Shown in pieces: positions 1 through 8,984 of a stretch of 64,000 nt of DNA (within the stretch, counting starts at the first letter, position 1; every line of letters starts with the position of its first letter). This DNA is from Cytobacillus dafuensis (GTDB lineage: Bacteria > Bacillota > Bacilli > Bacillales > Cytobacillaceae): positions 3,514,001-3,578,000 of the forward strand of contig NZ_CP042593.1 of NCBI RefSeq assembly GCF_007995155.1. Direction: 5' to 3'. The notes below the pieces were generated by a model. The model worked only from the letters and a program-made list of their open reading frames with translations, was not told the DNA's origin and did no database searches. The position numbers were made by a program, and so were the translations under genes.

Positions 1-80
1 ACTGTCTTTTCTTCAGGAAACATTTCACGAACAGCAATATCCGTAAATGTTGCTTTCGGACCTAAATACCCTACCTTCAC
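1..80 (-). CDS. pheA: Prephenate dehydratase, N-terminal fragment (runs off the window)
   Basis: Only the first 26 codons are inside the window. They read MKVGYLGPKATFTDIAV, the typical N-terminus of PheA, which converts prephenate to phenylpyruvate in phenylalanine synthesis. I chose the GTG at 80 because an AAGGGAG ribosome site ends 8 bases before it; an ATG two codons upstream sits too close to that site. It follows pheB on the same strand, as in B. subtilis, but after about 170 bases that contain a terminator-like hairpin. The catalytic and ACT domains lie outside the window. Confidence 0.85.
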   Translation of the reverse strand, partial: MKVGYLGPKATFTDIAVREMFPEEKT

Positions 81-215
81 GGTCATCTCTCCCTTGAATC
101 ACTTCTATATACATTACTAACACTTTACCACTTTAAATAGAGAATGTGTGTAAAAATTTAAAAAATTCGTCTGATGCCTATACACTTTATTTTTGTAAGA
201 CTAAGTCCTTCATAT

Positions 216-244
216 AAAAAAATGAGTGCCTGAACAGGCGCACA
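216..244 (-). terminator. Possible terminator between pheB and pheA
   Basis: On the minus strand a short GC stem (GCCTG / CAGGC, with a mismatch and further pairs outside it) is followed after a few bases by seven T. It lies just beyond the pheB stop. It may attenuate read-through into pheA, which has no obvious promoter of its own that I can point to. Confidence 0.45.
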
Positions 245-251
245 TATAACA

Positions 252-707
252 TTATGCACCTGAACCAAGCACCTCAACCTTTTCTACAAATTCTAATCTT
301 CTTAACTTTGTTAGCAATTCATCGATTTCAATTTCCATTTTCGTTACATTAAGGGATAGCGTAATATTGGCTCTTCCCTGTAAAGGAATTGTCTGATGAA
401 TGGTAAGAATATTACATCCTGCTGAAGCAACCACGCTCAATAATTGGGATAGGGTACCTGAGCGATCTTCTAAATAAAAAAACAATGTTATTATTTTTTC
501 TTTGACAACAGTATGAAAAGGAAAAACTGTATCTCGATATTTATAAAATGCACTTCTACTTAAATCAACCTTTTGAACAGCATCCCATACAGACTCTGCT
601 TTTCCTCTTTCTATCATTTCTTTTGCATCTAATGTTTTCTTCATTGCTTCAGGAAGAACATCTTCCCGAACTAAGAAAAATTTCTTATCGAATTTTTCAT
701 GTCTCAT
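252..707 (-). CDS. pheB: PheB-like ACT domain protein
   Basis: The 151-residue product matches the small PheB/UPF0735 family. Residues about 1-65 form a helical part with a helix-turn-helix look ([20 protein letters not shown]). Residues about 72-148 form one ACT domain with the typical opening [22 protein letters not shown] domains bind amino acids, so a regulatory role in phenylalanine synthesis is inferred from this domain and from pheA downstream. The start has GGAGTG 8 bases upstream. It follows obg by 27 bases and is probably in the spo0B-obg-pheB transcript. Its exact biochemical role is not known to me. Confidence 0.85.
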   Translation of the reverse strand: MRHEKFDKKFFLVREDVLPEAMKKTLDAKEMIERGKAESVWDAVQKVDLSRSAFYKYRDTVFPFHTVVKEKIITLFFYLEDRSGTLSQLLSVVASAGCNILTIHQTIPLQGRANITLSLNVTKMEIEIDELLTKLRRLEFVEKVEVLGSGA

Positions 708-734
708 ATTTACACTCCATTTAAACTTAAGAGA

Positions 735-2021
735 TTATTCAATGAACTCGAATTCATATTCAAGCAGCTTTACTATATCCCCGTCCTTCGCTCCTTTTTC
801 ACGAAGAGCATCATCGACACCCATTCCGCGAAGCTGTCTAGAAAAACGTCGGATAGATTCATCTCTGGAGAAGTCAGTCATTTTAAAGAGCTTCTCAATC
901 GCATCACCAGAAATGATAAATGTGCCAGCAGAATCTCTTGTGATAACAAATTCGGTTTGGTCAGCTTCATGTTTATAAACGACGCGGTGGACACCCGTTT
1001 CTTCTTCTTGATGTAATGGGAATTCTGGTGTTTCTTCAATTTTATCAGCAATAGCAAATAATAAATCTCTTAACCCTTGTCTTGTGATAGCGGAGATTGG
1101 GAAGATTGGAAAATCTTCTTTCATTTGCTCTCTAAATTTCTGAAGATTATCTTCTGCTCCAGGCATTTCCATTTTATTTGCCACTATGATTTGAGGCCTT
1201 TCGGTTAAGCGTAAATTATATTCTCTTAATTCCTTATTAATTGTTAAATAATCTTCATAAGGATCTCTACCTTCGATTGCCGCCATATCAATGACATGTA
1301 CGATAACCCGTGTACGCTCAATATGTCTCAAGAACTGATGACCAAGCCCTACTCCAGAGTGTGCACCTTCAATTAAACCCGGAAGATCGGCTAAAACAAA
1401 GCTGCGTCCATCTTCTGTTTCTACCATCCCTAAATTAGGCGCAATTGTTGTAAAATGATATTCTGCAATTTTCGGTCTAGCAGAAGAAACAACAGATAAA
1501 AGAGTTGATTTCCCTACACTTGGGAAGCCTACAAGTCCTGCATCTGCTAAAAGTTTTAATTCAAGAACGACTTCTCTCTCGATTCCAGGCTCTCCATGCT
1601 CTGATAATTCAGGAGCAGGATTTGATGGCGTTGCAAATCGAGTGTTACCTCTGCCGCCCCGTCCACCTTTTGCAATAATCGCCCTCTGCCCATGTTCTGT
1701 TAGGTCAGCTATTACTTCATTTGTTTCAGCATCTGTTACAACAGTACCAGGTGGAACCTTCACAATCATGTCCTTCGCGTTTCGGCCATGTTGATTTTTG
1801 GACATACCGTGTTCACCACGAGTAGCCTTGAAATGGCGTTGATAACGGAAATCCATTAGAGTACGCAAGCCTTCATTGACCTCGAAAACTACATCAGCGC
1901 CTTTTCCTCCGTCTCCTCCTGCAGGTCCGCCCATTGGTACATATTTTTCGCGGCGAAAAGCGACCATCCCATTGCCGCCATCTCCACCTTTAACATAAAT
2001 TTTTACCTGATCGACAAACAT
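735..2021 (-). CDS. obg: Obg family GTPase
   Basis: The 428 residues are the full usual length. The N-terminal glycine-rich Obg fold (about 1-158) is followed by a G domain with P-loop [11 protein letters not shown] near residue 165, G3 DLPGLIEGA, and G4 NKME. A C-terminal OCT domain (about 345-428) completes it. Obg binds the 50S ribosomal subunit, acts in late ribosome assembly and the stringent response, and is needed for Spo0A activation in B. subtilis. It lies directly downstream of spo0B, the classic spo0B-obg pair. The start has an AGGAGGAAT site at good distance. Confidence 0.97.
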   Translation of the reverse strand: MFVDQVKIYVKGGDGGNGMVAFRREKYVPMGGPAGGDGGKGADVVFEVNEGLRTLMDFRYQRHFKATRGEHGMSKNQHGRNAKDMIVKVPPGTVVTDAETNEVIADLTEHGQRAIIAKGGRGGRGNTRFATPSNPAPELSEHGEPGIEREVVLELKLLADAGLVGFPSVGKSTLLSVVSSARPKIAEYHFTTIAPNLGMVETEDGRSFVLADLPGLIEGAHSGVGLGHQFLRHIERTRVIVHVIDMAAIEGRDPYEDYLTINKELREYNLRLTERPQIIVANKMEMPGAEDNLQKFREQMKEDFPIFPISAITRQGLRDLLFAIADKIEETPEFPLHQEEETGVHRVVYKHEADQTEFVITRDSAGTFIISGDAIEKLFKMTDFSRDESIRRFSRQLRGMGVDDALREKGAKDGDIVKLLEYEFEFIE

Positions 2022-2096
2022 ATTATTCCTCCTGTCTTAGCTGTCCTTACTTTCTGACAGCAAGAACTGTTAGTTTTACCTATGTAGATACGAAAA

Positions 2097-2651
2097 TTAT
2101 AATGACTTTGGATTATTTCTTGAAGGGATATAAAATTCCAGGGAAAGCTCTTTTTCTGTGAAAGCATGAACATCTATTTTAGGAAAAGACGAACTCTGTT
2201 CCAAAAATAGCTCAATTTGTTTCTTATCTGTTATTATTCCTCTAAAATCAAAAAAGAAACGGGTTCCATCTATCTGAGGATCAATTGTGACTGATAAATG
2301 ATTCTCGTGGAAACGCTTAATAGATGAGTTCAGGCAGACAAAAAAAGTGTCGGTCCAATTTGTGAGCAAATCATCGTCCAAGTGATCGATTTTTGAGCAT
2401 TCCAATATATCATATTCTACTTGAAACAAATGATTTTCCCAATTATATGTAAGAAGCAATGAGGCGAATTGAGGAATATTCAAATTAGAAAGCTTAGCTT
2501 CCTGCTGGGCCTCTACAACTATTTCATCGATAATTTCCTTTGCCCGGTCTATTTTATTTAGTGCTAGATTGCCTTTTATTAGTTGGATTTTATTTAGCCA
2601 GTCGTGGCGTGCATAGCGCAGCACCTCGATCATATTCCAATCTGTTCTCAT
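2097..2651 (-). CDS. spo0B: Sporulation initiation phosphotransferase Spo0B
   Basis: Spo0B relays phosphate from Spo0F to Spo0A in the sporulation phosphorelay. The motif RYARHDWLNKIQLIKGN marks the helical hairpin with the phospho-accepting histidine, residue 16 in this 184-residue model. The C-terminal half resembles a degenerate histidine-kinase ATPase fold. An open frame extends 27 codons further upstream, but GGAG lies 8 bases before the ATG at 2651 and homology begins there. It is separated from rpmA by a terminator and has a possible promoter of its own. It heads the group spo0B-obg-pheB. Confidence 0.92.
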   Translation of the reverse strand: MRTDWNMIEVLRYARHDWLNKIQLIKGNLALNKIDRAKEIIDEIVVEAQQEAKLSNLNIPQFASLLLTYNWENHLFQVEYDILECSKIDHLDDDLLTNWTDTFFVCLNSSIKRFHENHLSVTIDPQIDGTRFFFDFRGIITDKKQIELFLEQSSSFPKIDVHAFTEKELSLEFYIPSRNNPKSL

Positions 2652-2700
2652 AAATGCACTCCTACACAGTAGATTAAGTGTCAGAAGACTGCTTGCTGTT

Positions 2701-2728
2701 AGTATATCAAAAAACGAAGCAGCCGTAA
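2701..2728 (-). promoter_or_regulatory. Candidate spo0B promoter (extended -10)
   Basis: On the minus strand TGATATACT forms an extended -10 with a weak TTACGG -35 box 16 bases upstream. It lies about 50 bases before the chosen spo0B ATG and after the rpmA terminator. Found by eye only. Confidence 0.45.
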
Positions 2729-2762
2729 GCAATTATTACTAAATTATCAACATATAAAACCA

Positions 2763-2794
2763 AAAAGAAAACCCTAACCTTAATGGTTAGAGTT
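2763..2794 (-). terminator. rpmA operon terminator
   Basis: The minus strand reads AACTCTAACC, a 5-base loop, GGTTAGGGTT, then TTCTTTTT. The 10-pair stem has one G-U pair. It sits 12 bases after the rpmA stop and ends the rplU-prp-rpmA unit. Confidence 0.85.
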
Positions 2795-2806
2795 TCCACC
2801 AGAAGC

Positions 2807-3100
2807 TTAAGCTTCTTGAGCTACAGGATATACGCTAACTTGCTTACGATCACGGCCAAGGCGCTCGAATTTAACTACACCGTCCACTTTCGCGAAAAGT
2901 GTATCATCTCCACCTTTACCAACATTCACTCCAGGATAGATTCTTGTTCCGCGTTGACGGTAAAGAATTGAACCGCCAGTTACGAATTGACCGTCTGCAC
3001 GCTTAGCGCCAAGACGCTTAGAGATTGAGTCACGGCCGTTCTTTGTAGAACCTACTCCCTTTTTAGATGCGAATAATTGAAGATCTAATTTTAATAACAT
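2807..3100 (-). CDS. rpmA: 50S ribosomal protein L27 with cleavable N-terminal extension
   Basis: L27 (97 residues) lies at the peptidyl-transferase centre. The N-terminus [20 protein letters not shown] carries the Firmicutes extension ending LQLF. It is known in Staphylococcus aureus and other Firmicutes that Prp cleaves after the Phe to expose ASKKG. The gene for Prp is directly upstream and its stop codon touches this ATG, so substrate and protease are co-translated. The ribosome site GGAGGTGGAATAA overlaps the prp end. Confidence 0.97.
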   Translation of the reverse strand: MLLKLDLQLFASKKGVGSTKNGRDSISKRLGAKRADGQFVTGGSILYRQRGTRIYPGVNVGKGGDDTLFAKVDGVVKFERLGRDRKQVSVYPVAQEA

Positions 3101-3445
3101 TTATTCCACCTCCTGCTTTTTGAAGGTCATTTTTATATGCTGCCCGTATTGCTCTTCAATCGTTTGTAAGGAGACAACCATTCCTTCTAAAAGAAGTTGA
3201 ATTTTCTCATTTGTCTCTTCCGGTAAATTGACCGGAATAACACAACGGAGAAAGCCGTCTTCGTTTTGTTCAATTTCAGGGGTAATTCCGGTTAAGGTAT
3301 GTACCGCATTAATTGCACCAACCGATACAGCTGATACGCCTGCACAGACGATATCATTCCCTCTTTCAGCAAAGAAGGCATGGCCGCTAATTGTAAATGA
3401 TTGAATCATACCAGAGCTTTTACGATTAATCGCAATGTTAATCAT
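3101..3445 (-). CDS. prp: Ribosomal-processing cysteine protease Prp (YsxB)
   Basis: Prp removes the N-terminal extension of L27. The 114-residue model contains the family's catalytic pair in SGHAFFAERGNDIVCAGVSA, at His22 and Cys34. The ATG at 3445 has AAGGCGAG upstream and gives this standard numbering; a longer frame runs back into rplU without a better start. It lies between rplU (stop 3456, about 10 bases away) and rpmA (adjacent), the conserved Firmicutes arrangement that ties the enzyme to its substrate. Confidence 0.95.
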   Translation of the reverse strand: MINIAINRKSSGMIQSFTISGHAFFAERGNDIVCAGVSAVSVGAINAVHTLTGITPEIEQNEDGFLRCVIPVNLPEETNEKIQLLLEGMVVSLQTIEEQYGQHIKMTFKKQEVE

Positions 3446-3455
3446 TTTTCTCGCC

Positions 3456-3764
3456 TTAAGCGTTGATCTTTTCAATCACAACTTTAGTGTATGGTTGACG
3501 ATGACCTTGCTTTTTGCGATAGTTTTTCTTTGATTTGTACTTGAAAACAATGATCTTTTTTGCACGACCTTGCTTTTCAACTTTAGCTGTAACAGTAGCA
3601 CCTTCAACTACAGGGCTTCCTACTTTTACACTATCTCCGCCTACGAAAAGAACTTTGTCAAAAGTAACTGTTTCGCCTGCTTCAGAATTTAGCTTTTCGA
3701 TGTAGATAGCTTGACCTTCTTCTACTCGTACTTGCTTACCACCAGTTTCAATAATCGCGTACAT
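3456..3764 (-). CDS. rplU: 50S ribosomal protein L21
   Basis: The 102-residue product [17 protein letters not shown]... is standard bacterial L21, with the C-terminal [17 protein letters not shown] motif that contacts 23S rRNA. The ATG at 3764 has AGGAGGTG 6 bases upstream; a GTG three codons earlier overlaps that site and is rejected. It heads the rplU-prp-rpmA operon behind a structured leader of about 175 bases. Confidence 0.98.
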   Translation of the reverse strand: MYAIIETGGKQVRVEEGQAIYIEKLNSEAGETVTFDKVLFVGGDSVKVGSPVVEGATVTAKVEKQGRAKKIIVFKYKSKKNYRKKQGHRQPYTKVVIEKINA

Positions 3765-3941
3765 GAACTGCACCTCCTCTTAGACTAAGACTCGCCATCA
3801 TCAGGCGTTTCACTCGAAAAGCTTAAAGTACTAAGCTTTCAGTATAGGACCTCAAGCAAATGGCACTAAAGCTAATCATATGTGAGCAAAAGCTTAAACC
3901 TGTTCTGAGCGGTTGTAGCACGGGTGCGCTACAAACATAAC
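3765..3941 (-). promoter_or_regulatory. Probable L21 (rplU) leader RNA
   Basis: The untranslated leader before rplU is about 175 bases long and contains several inverted segments. The clearest is near its 5' end, where GTAGCGCAC is followed by GTGCTAC. Bacilli are known to carry an L21 leader at this place, thought to bind L21 for autoregulation. I assign it by position and by visible hairpins, not by a covariance search. Confidence 0.6.
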
Positions 3942-3947
3942 ATTAAA

Positions 3948-3977
3948 ATCCTATCATATAAGGGCTTAAAGTGTCAA
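3948..3977 (-). promoter_or_regulatory. rplU operon promoter inside the 3' end of rng
   Basis: The minus strand has a perfect TTGACA -35 (3972-3977), an 18-base spacer and TAGGAT as -10 (3948-3953). The -35 box overlaps the last codon and stop of the RNase E/G gene, so the ribosomal operon can start at this point independently. Confidence 0.7.
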
Positions 3978-5431
3978 TATACTTTTCTTTTTAACTCTTC
4001 CGGTTTTCCGAATTGACGAATTTCATAAAAGGGTTTTTCTGACTGTGTTACAACAAAAATAATTTCGAGTCCAAGTATTTCTTCGATTCTCTTTTTATAG
4101 CTATTCTGCTCACCTGAAAAGACTATTTTCACGTCTTCAGAAGTATCGATTAAGACGGCCTCATGATCTGCTCCACCATACTCCCATAGTTCACGCTCCA
4201 GGCGAAAAGCAACCGTTTCTGGACTTAATATTCGCCCTGTACCATCACAGGATGGGCACTTAACTGTAAGAGACTCAGAAATAGCAGGCTTTGTTTTTTT
4301 TCGTGTTAGTTGGAGAATTCCTAGCGGAGTAAAACCAACAAGATTCGTTCGTCTTTCATCCTTCTCTAATTCAGCTTTCATTATTTCTAGAATACAAAGC
4401 TTATCCTTTTCCTCTTTCATATCAATAAAGTCAATTAAAATCATGCCCCCGATATCACGAAGACGGATTTGTCTTACTGCCTCAATTGCAGCCCATTTAT
4501 TTGTTTTTATAATCGTTTCTCGAAGGTCATTTTTCCCGGAAAATTTCCCAGTATTTACATCAATGACGGTTAATGCTTCAGCTTCATCAAAAATAAGGTA
4601 CGCTCCATTCTCTAACCAAACAATTCGTTTTAAAGCCTTTTCAAATTCATGTTCTAACCGAAAGGCAGAAAAAATATTTTCCTTCCCGTTGTAAAGCTGG
4701 ACCTTTAGATGGCTATTTTTTTGAATTTCATGCTTGATGACTTGGTCATCGACAATGATTTCAGCAATATCCATTCTTGTTATTTCCTTCATGACCTCTT
4801 CTAAAAAAGAATTTTTTTCTAGCACGATTCTTGGCTTCTTAAAAGTGTTTGCTTTCGCAAGGAGTTCCTTATATTCTTGCCGCAGGTCTTCTATTTCTGC
4901 TATTAATTTTTCTTGTTTCACCTGACTGCTAGATGTCCGAAAAATAAAGCCCTCTTCTTGGAATTTTAGATCGTTGCCTAGGGTGCGCAAATCCGTTCTC
5001 AAACGATAATCTTCAATTTTTTTGGAAATGGCAACATATTTTCCATGTGGCATATAAATTATGTTTTCACCTTGGAACTCTATTATGCCCGTAAGTCGAG
5101 GCCCCTTTGTTCCTGCTGCATCTTTTTCTACTTGAACTAGCATCCTTTCTCCCTGGTGGACATAGGACGTAATACTTTGAGACCCTTTTTCGTCATCTGC
5201 TTGAACAAATGAAGCAAGTTTGTCCCTATGCAAATATCCCTTTTTACCTTCTCCAAGGTCGACGAAAGCAGCGTTCATTCCTGGAAGCACCTTATCAACA
5301 ATCCCTAAATATATATTACCTACGGATGATTGATGCCTCGGCTGATTGATTACAAGCTTTTCAACTTCATTATTCTTTAGTAATGCATAGCGTTTTTCCC
5401 TTGTTAAATGGTCAATAATCAATGTATACAA
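3974..5431 (-). CDS. rng: Ribonuclease E/G family endoribonuclease
   Basis: The 485-residue protein has the RNase G layout. An S1-like RNA-binding domain (about 37-125) is followed by the catalytic DNase I-like part. VIDVNTGKFSGK and MILIDFIDM hold the metal-binding aspartates, here Asp291 and Asp334. KCPSCDGTGR (Cys392, Cys395) is the Zn-link that joins subunits. No long E. coli-type C-terminal scaffold is present. The family cleaves single-stranded AU-rich RNA and matures rRNA. B. subtilis lacks this family and uses RNases Y and J, so its presence is notable. It follows spoIVFB by 21 bases. Confidence 0.95.
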   Translation of the reverse strand: MYTLIIDHLTREKRYALLKNNEVEKLVINQPRHQSSVGNIYLGIVDKVLPGMNAAFVDLGEGKKGYLHRDKLASFVQADDEKGSQSITSYVHQGERMLVQVEKDAAGTKGPRLTGIIEFQGENIIYMPHGKYVAISKKIEDYRLRTDLRTLGNDLKFQEEGFIFRTSSSQVKQEKLIAEIEDLRQEYKELLAKANTFKKPRIVLEKNSFLEEVMKEITRMDIAEIIVDDQVIKHEIQKNSHLKVQLYNGKENIFSAFRLEHEFEKALKRIVWLENGAYLIFDEAEALTVIDVNTGKFSGKNDLRETIIKTNKWAAIEAVRQIRLRDIGGMILIDFIDMKEEKDKLCILEIMKAELEKDERRTNLVGFTPLGILQLTRKKTKPAISESLTVKCPSCDGTGRILSPETVAFRLERELWEYGGADHEAVLIDTSEDVKIVFSGEQNSYKKRIEEILGLEIIFVVTQSEKPFYEIRQFGKPEELKRKVY

Positions 5432-5452
5432 ACGAATTCCTCACTTAAATAA

Positions 5453-6319
5453 TTAGTATGCGAATATCAGATCGCCTATCCTAGTAGTAACGTTCTTTTC
5501 TGAAAAATAGGCATGTAATAGCTCGTTTTCATCCATAGAACCTATTTCTTTTCCATCCTTTTCAATGATAATTGGGTGTTTATAGCCACGTTGAAACTTC
5601 TCCAGTACGTGAATAACCAGTTCATTATCATTTGCGACTAGCGGTTTTAATTTACGTACATCACTGTTTTTCCCATAATATCGTTCAAGAAGAAAACGAA
5701 TAAAAATATATCTGCTTTGCTTCCATTCATGGTATAGCGAAAATAGCAAAAATGCGATTATAACCCAAATATTTAAATTTAACGGTGATAATAATAAAAT
5801 CATCACAGCAAAAATAACCATACAGCCAATAGAAATTTGCAACGCTTGTCGATGTGCATTTGGAAATGCATGTTTGAGTGAAAAAAAGAGAAAAACTAAT
5901 TTTCCTCCATCTAAAGGCCAAATAGGCAACAGATTAAATAGCAAAACCATCAAATTATACTGAATAAATAAGTGATATAGCCCTTCGGAAATGAAAGAAA
6001 ATTGATATAGGATAAATGCCAGCCCTATCATCCAAAGATGCTGAAGAGGACCAGAAAGGATGACGATTACCTCTTCGCTTAATGGTCGATTCCCATGCTC
6101 ATCCACTTCTGCAACTCCACCAAATGGCAATAGAGATATTCTTTTTATCCGCCACGAAAAAAAAGACGCTGCTGCAGCATGCCCCATTTCATGAACAAAA
6201 ATGATCAGCAAAAGCAGAGACAACTCTAAAAAGTGAGCGGTTAAAACAGCTAATCCAATCACTACCCAAAGTAGAGGGTGAATATGAATATATTTTATCA
6301 ATCCTATTAATTTATTCAA
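5453..6319 (-). CDS. spoIVFB: Stage IV sporulation intramembrane protease SpoIVFB
   Basis: SpoIVFB is a site-2 metalloprotease in the outer forespore membrane that cleaves pro-sigma-K in the mother cell. The zinc site is HEMGH (His43, Glu44, His47) in a membrane helix, and the third ligand lies in LPIWPLDGG (Asp137). Six hydrophobic segments occupy residues 15-195. The C-terminal 80 residues resemble a CBS-type domain, which senses ATP in the B. subtilis enzyme. It overlaps the end of spoIVFA by 8 bases, and that partner controls it. Confidence 0.95.
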   Translation of the reverse strand: MNKLIGLIKYIHIHPLLWVVIGLAVLTAHFLELSLLLLIIFVHEMGHAAAASFFSWRIKRISLLPFGGVAEVDEHGNRPLSEEVIVILSGPLQHLWMIGLAFILYQFSFISEGLYHLFIQYNLMVLLFNLLPIWPLDGGKLVFLFFSLKHAFPNAHRQALQISIGCMVIFAVMILLLSPLNLNIWVIIAFLLFSLYHEWKQSRYIFIRFLLERYYGKNSDVRKLKPLVANDNELVIHVLEKFQRGYKHPIIIEKDGKEIGSMDENELLHAYFSEKNVTTRIGDLIFAY

Positions 6320-7088
6320 ATGGAATCACCTGTATAGGGTCAATGAAGTCATCACCCTTTTTTATGGCAAAATAAAAAGAACCATTCATCCCATCTTCCT
6401 GTGCAGTTGCCGATCCTAGCTCTGTACCTTTTTTTATATAATCCATAAATTTAACATTGATATTATCTAAATTTCCATACCATGATTCACTTTTATCCGC
6501 ATGCTTGATGACAATTGTTTTTCCAAATCCTTCTTTTTTCCCAGCGAATGTGACAAGCCCCTCACTCATTGCCACGACCGCAGCATCTTTGCTCGTTTCA
6601 ATTGTGATCCTTTGTCCGTTCTCTTGGAAATCCTCCACAATTTTAGCTGATGCGGGCAAGGCATACTCCGAGTTTGGTGATGAATCCTTCATGCCTTCTT
6701 TATCATCTTTGAAAGGCAATAATGCAAGTGGTTTTCCGAAACGATCTTCATACCAGTTGGCAACAGTGACAAATTGAAAATCTTCCTCCATCGATTTTTC
6801 CACAAAATCTCTTGCAGGCTCAAATGCTTCTGCATTATTTTTAAACATAATTGCCACTATCAAAAATAAGCAAGCAGAGAGTAGGATTTTAAATAAAAAA
6901 TATTCTTTTTTAAATAGAGGATGATTTCTCTCACCAGTGTTCCCTTCATATGAATATATTTTATCGAAGCCGTATCTTTCTTCATCTTCCGTCCACTTCA
7001 TTTGTTTATTTAAATTCTTAGTCGTTCTTCCATGTTCTCTTTTTCTATTCGCCACTCGTTTCCGAATTTCATCTGCTCGTGATCTCAT
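6312..7088 (-). CDS. spoIVFA: Stage IV sporulation protein SpoIVFA
   Basis: SpoIVFA holds SpoIVFB and BofA together in the outer forespore membrane and is itself cut by SpoIVB and CtpB. The 258 residues show a basic N-terminal tail, one membrane segment near 64-82, and a C-terminal LytM/M23 fold (about 165-250). The fold lacks the usual HxH zinc motif (SESWYGNLDN at that place), so it is probably structural. The stop overlaps the spoIVFB start, giving translational coupling. Confidence 0.92.
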   Translation of the reverse strand: MRSRADEIRKRVANRKREHGRTTKNLNKQMKWTEDEERYGFDKIYSYEGNTGERNHPLFKKEYFLFKILLSACLFLIVAIMFKNNAEAFEPARDFVEKSMEEDFQFVTVANWYEDRFGKPLALLPFKDDKEGMKDSSPNSEYALPASAKIVEDFQENGQRITIETSKDAAVVAMSEGLVTFAGKKEGFGKTIVIKHADKSESWYGNLDNINVKFMDYIKKGTELGSATAQEDGMNGSFYFAIKKGDDFIDPIQVIPFE

Positions 7089-7153
7089 ACTTCCCCATCA
7101 TTCCCTTACAATCTTTTGTACAAGTCTATGAGTTGTCCAAAGGGAGTATGACA

Positions 7154-7183
7154 GGAAAAAGCCAGGGAGCAACTCCCTGGCTT
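7154..7183 (-). terminator. minCD terminator
   Basis: Minus strand AAGCCAGGGAG, a 3-base loop, CTCCCTGGCTT, then TTTCC. The 11-pair stem is perfect and its 5' arm overlaps the minD stop codon. Confidence 0.9.
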
Positions 7184-7985
7184 ATTTAACGCCAAAAAAC
7201 TTTTTAATTTTCGAGAAAACACCTAAAGTTTCGTCCTCAAGTGGCTGAAGAGGGATAGATTCTCCCAAAATACGACGGGCAATATTGCGATAAGCAATGG
7301 ATGCTTTACTGTTTGGATTTAATGCAATCGGTTCGCCATGATTAGAAGCTTTTATGACTTCATCATCATCTGCAACAATTCCAATCAATTCGATTGAAAG
7401 ATGTGTTGCAATTTCATCGACATCTAGCATATCTCCATTTTTCATCAATTGATTACGTATACGATTTATCACTAATTTTGGCGACTCTACATTTTCTTCT
7501 TTTTCAAGTAAACCAATAATTCGATCTGCATCTCTTACAGCTGATACTTCTGGTGTTGTAACAACGATTGCCTTGTCTGCTCCAGCAACAGCATTTCTAT
7601 ATCCATGCTCAATTCCTGCAGGACAATCGATGATAACATAATCATAATCTTGTTTCAATTCATTGACGAGCTCTTTCATTTGCTCCGGAGTTACCGCCGT
7701 CTTGTCACTCGTTTGAGCAGCAGGCAGTAAATAAAGCATATCCTCAAAGCGCTTATCTTTTACAAGTGCTTGATGGATTTTACAACGCCCTTCCAATACA
7801 TCAACTAAATCATAGATAATACGATTTTCAAGTCCCATTACAACGTCTAAATTTCGGAGGCCAATGTCTGTATCGACGAGGCAAACCCTTTTCCCTTGCA
7901 GAGCTAAAGACGTACCAATATTCGCTGAGGTCGTTGTCTTTCCGACTCCACCTTTACCTGATGTAATGACAATTGCTACTCCCAT
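7182..7985 (-). CDS. minD: Septum-site-determining ATPase MinD
   Basis: MinD is a membrane-bound ATPase that recruits MinC to the cell poles and blocks polar division. The deviant Walker A motif SGKGGVGKTTTS (residues 9-20) carries the signature first lysine. DTDIGLRNLDVVMG and the switch IIDCPAGIEHG follow. The C-terminal VFSKIKKFFGVK is the amphipathic membrane-targeting helix. The length of 267 residues is usual. It starts 2 bases after minC and is followed by a strong terminator. Confidence 0.98.
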   Translation of the reverse strand: MGVAIVITSGKGGVGKTTTSANIGTSLALQGKRVCLVDTDIGLRNLDVVMGLENRIIYDLVDVLEGRCKIHQALVKDKRFEDMLYLLPAAQTSDKTAVTPEQMKELVNELKQDYDYVIIDCPAGIEHGYRNAVAGADKAIVVTTPEVSAVRDADRIIGLLEKEENVESPKLVINRIRNQLMKNGDMLDVDEIATHLSIELIGIVADDDEVIKASNHGEPIALNPNSKASIAYRNIARRILGESIPLQPLEDETLGVFSKIKKFFGVK

Positions 7986-7987
7986 AC

Positions 7988-8665
7988 CTATTGTCCTCCT
8001 TCCAATCTAGTAATATTCGGTCTTACATGCATTAACACTTGCAATCTATCAACCGTTATTTGATTTTCATCATTTATGTAAGCACATTCCATTTCCCTTT
8101 TATCTTCTTCTAGATAATTGTCAGGAGCTCTCGTAATACAATCACCTATTCGTATTTGTGAAGGCTTCATGATTGAAGCAGCTACAACGGCTTCTTTATT
8201 TCCATAAAAGCCTGCATGAGCTATTCCTTTCAAAGCCCCCATAATAAAAATATTTCCACCTGCAATGACTGTTCCTCCTGGATTAACATCACCGACGAGA
8301 AGCAAATCGCCAGCAACATGCAAAACTTGTCCAGACCTAATAATTCTAGCAATTGAAACAATCTCTTTATCTTCCTTTAATTTTGCTGCCTCTTCTTTTG
8401 TTATCACATTAGAGCTTATGGAATCAACGGCAAGATTCTTCTTTTGTCTAATTAATTCTTTTAGCTCCTCAACTTGTTCATTCGTTAAATATCTGTTACC
8501 AACCTGAAGTTTTACTGTAATTAAATGGTCTTCACGTGATCTAGAGCTCTCTGAAAGCTTATAATCAAGCTCCTTTTTCAATTCTTCATAGGAACAAGAA
8601 TCATCAAGTTGAAGGATTAACCCATCCTTTGTTCCCTTAATCATTACATTTTGAATTTTCTTCAT
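7988..8665 (-). CDS. minC: Septum-site-determining protein MinC
   Basis: MinC inhibits FtsZ assembly away from midcell. The N-terminal FtsZ-inhibiting domain spans about 1-100. The C-terminal beta-helix (about 105-210) contains the typical repeats [22 protein letters not shown] split around glycine turns and binds MinD. The 225-residue length is normal. It lies 319 bases after mreD and immediately before minD, as in B. subtilis. Confidence 0.96.
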   Translation of the reverse strand: MKKIQNVMIKGTKDGLILQLDDSCSYEELKKELDYKLSESSRSREDHLITVKLQVGNRYLTNEQVEELKELIRQKKNLAVDSISSNVITKEEAAKLKEDKEIVSIARIIRSGQVLHVAGDLLLVGDVNPGGTVIAGGNIFIMGALKGIAHAGFYGNKEAVVAASIMKPSQIRIGDCITRAPDNYLEEDKREMECAYINDENQITVDRLQVLMHVRPNITRLEGGQ

Positions 8666-8984
8666 GTCAAGATGTTCACCTCGTAAGAAAAGCGCTAAAC
8701 AACTACTTTTCTATTCCAAACCTAAGTTCAAAATAATATGTACTATGAATATTTTCAGTATTCCTATACTTAAATAAACGCAAGTTATCCCTAAAACAAG
8801 CATACCTTCTTTTTTAGAAAATCAAAAGAGGAAATGCTAAGTTGAAGGGTAAAAATAAAATCTATTAGATATAATTCGACAGAAACAATGTAATATCCTT
8901 TTTTAGCTCATTATTATTCCTTTTATAGACATGTGGAGCTTATGAAAAAGAACAGTCCCCCTTACGTCCTTTTTCATATTCCAA
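8666..8984. other. 319-base gap between mreD and minC
   Basis: No open frame of interest. It holds the imperfect hairpin at 8942-8977 just after mreD and an A+T-rich stretch that probably contains the minCD promoter; I could not single out a convincing -35/-10 pair. Confidence 0.6.
8942..8977 (-). terminator. Twelve-pair hairpin after mreD
   Basis: Minus strand ATGAAAAAGGAC, a 12-base loop, GTTCTTTTTCAT. One pair is G-U. There is no T-run after the stem, so it may be an mRNA 3'-end or a processing signal and not a classical intrinsic terminator. The T-stretch lies inside the 3' arm. Confidence 0.5.
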
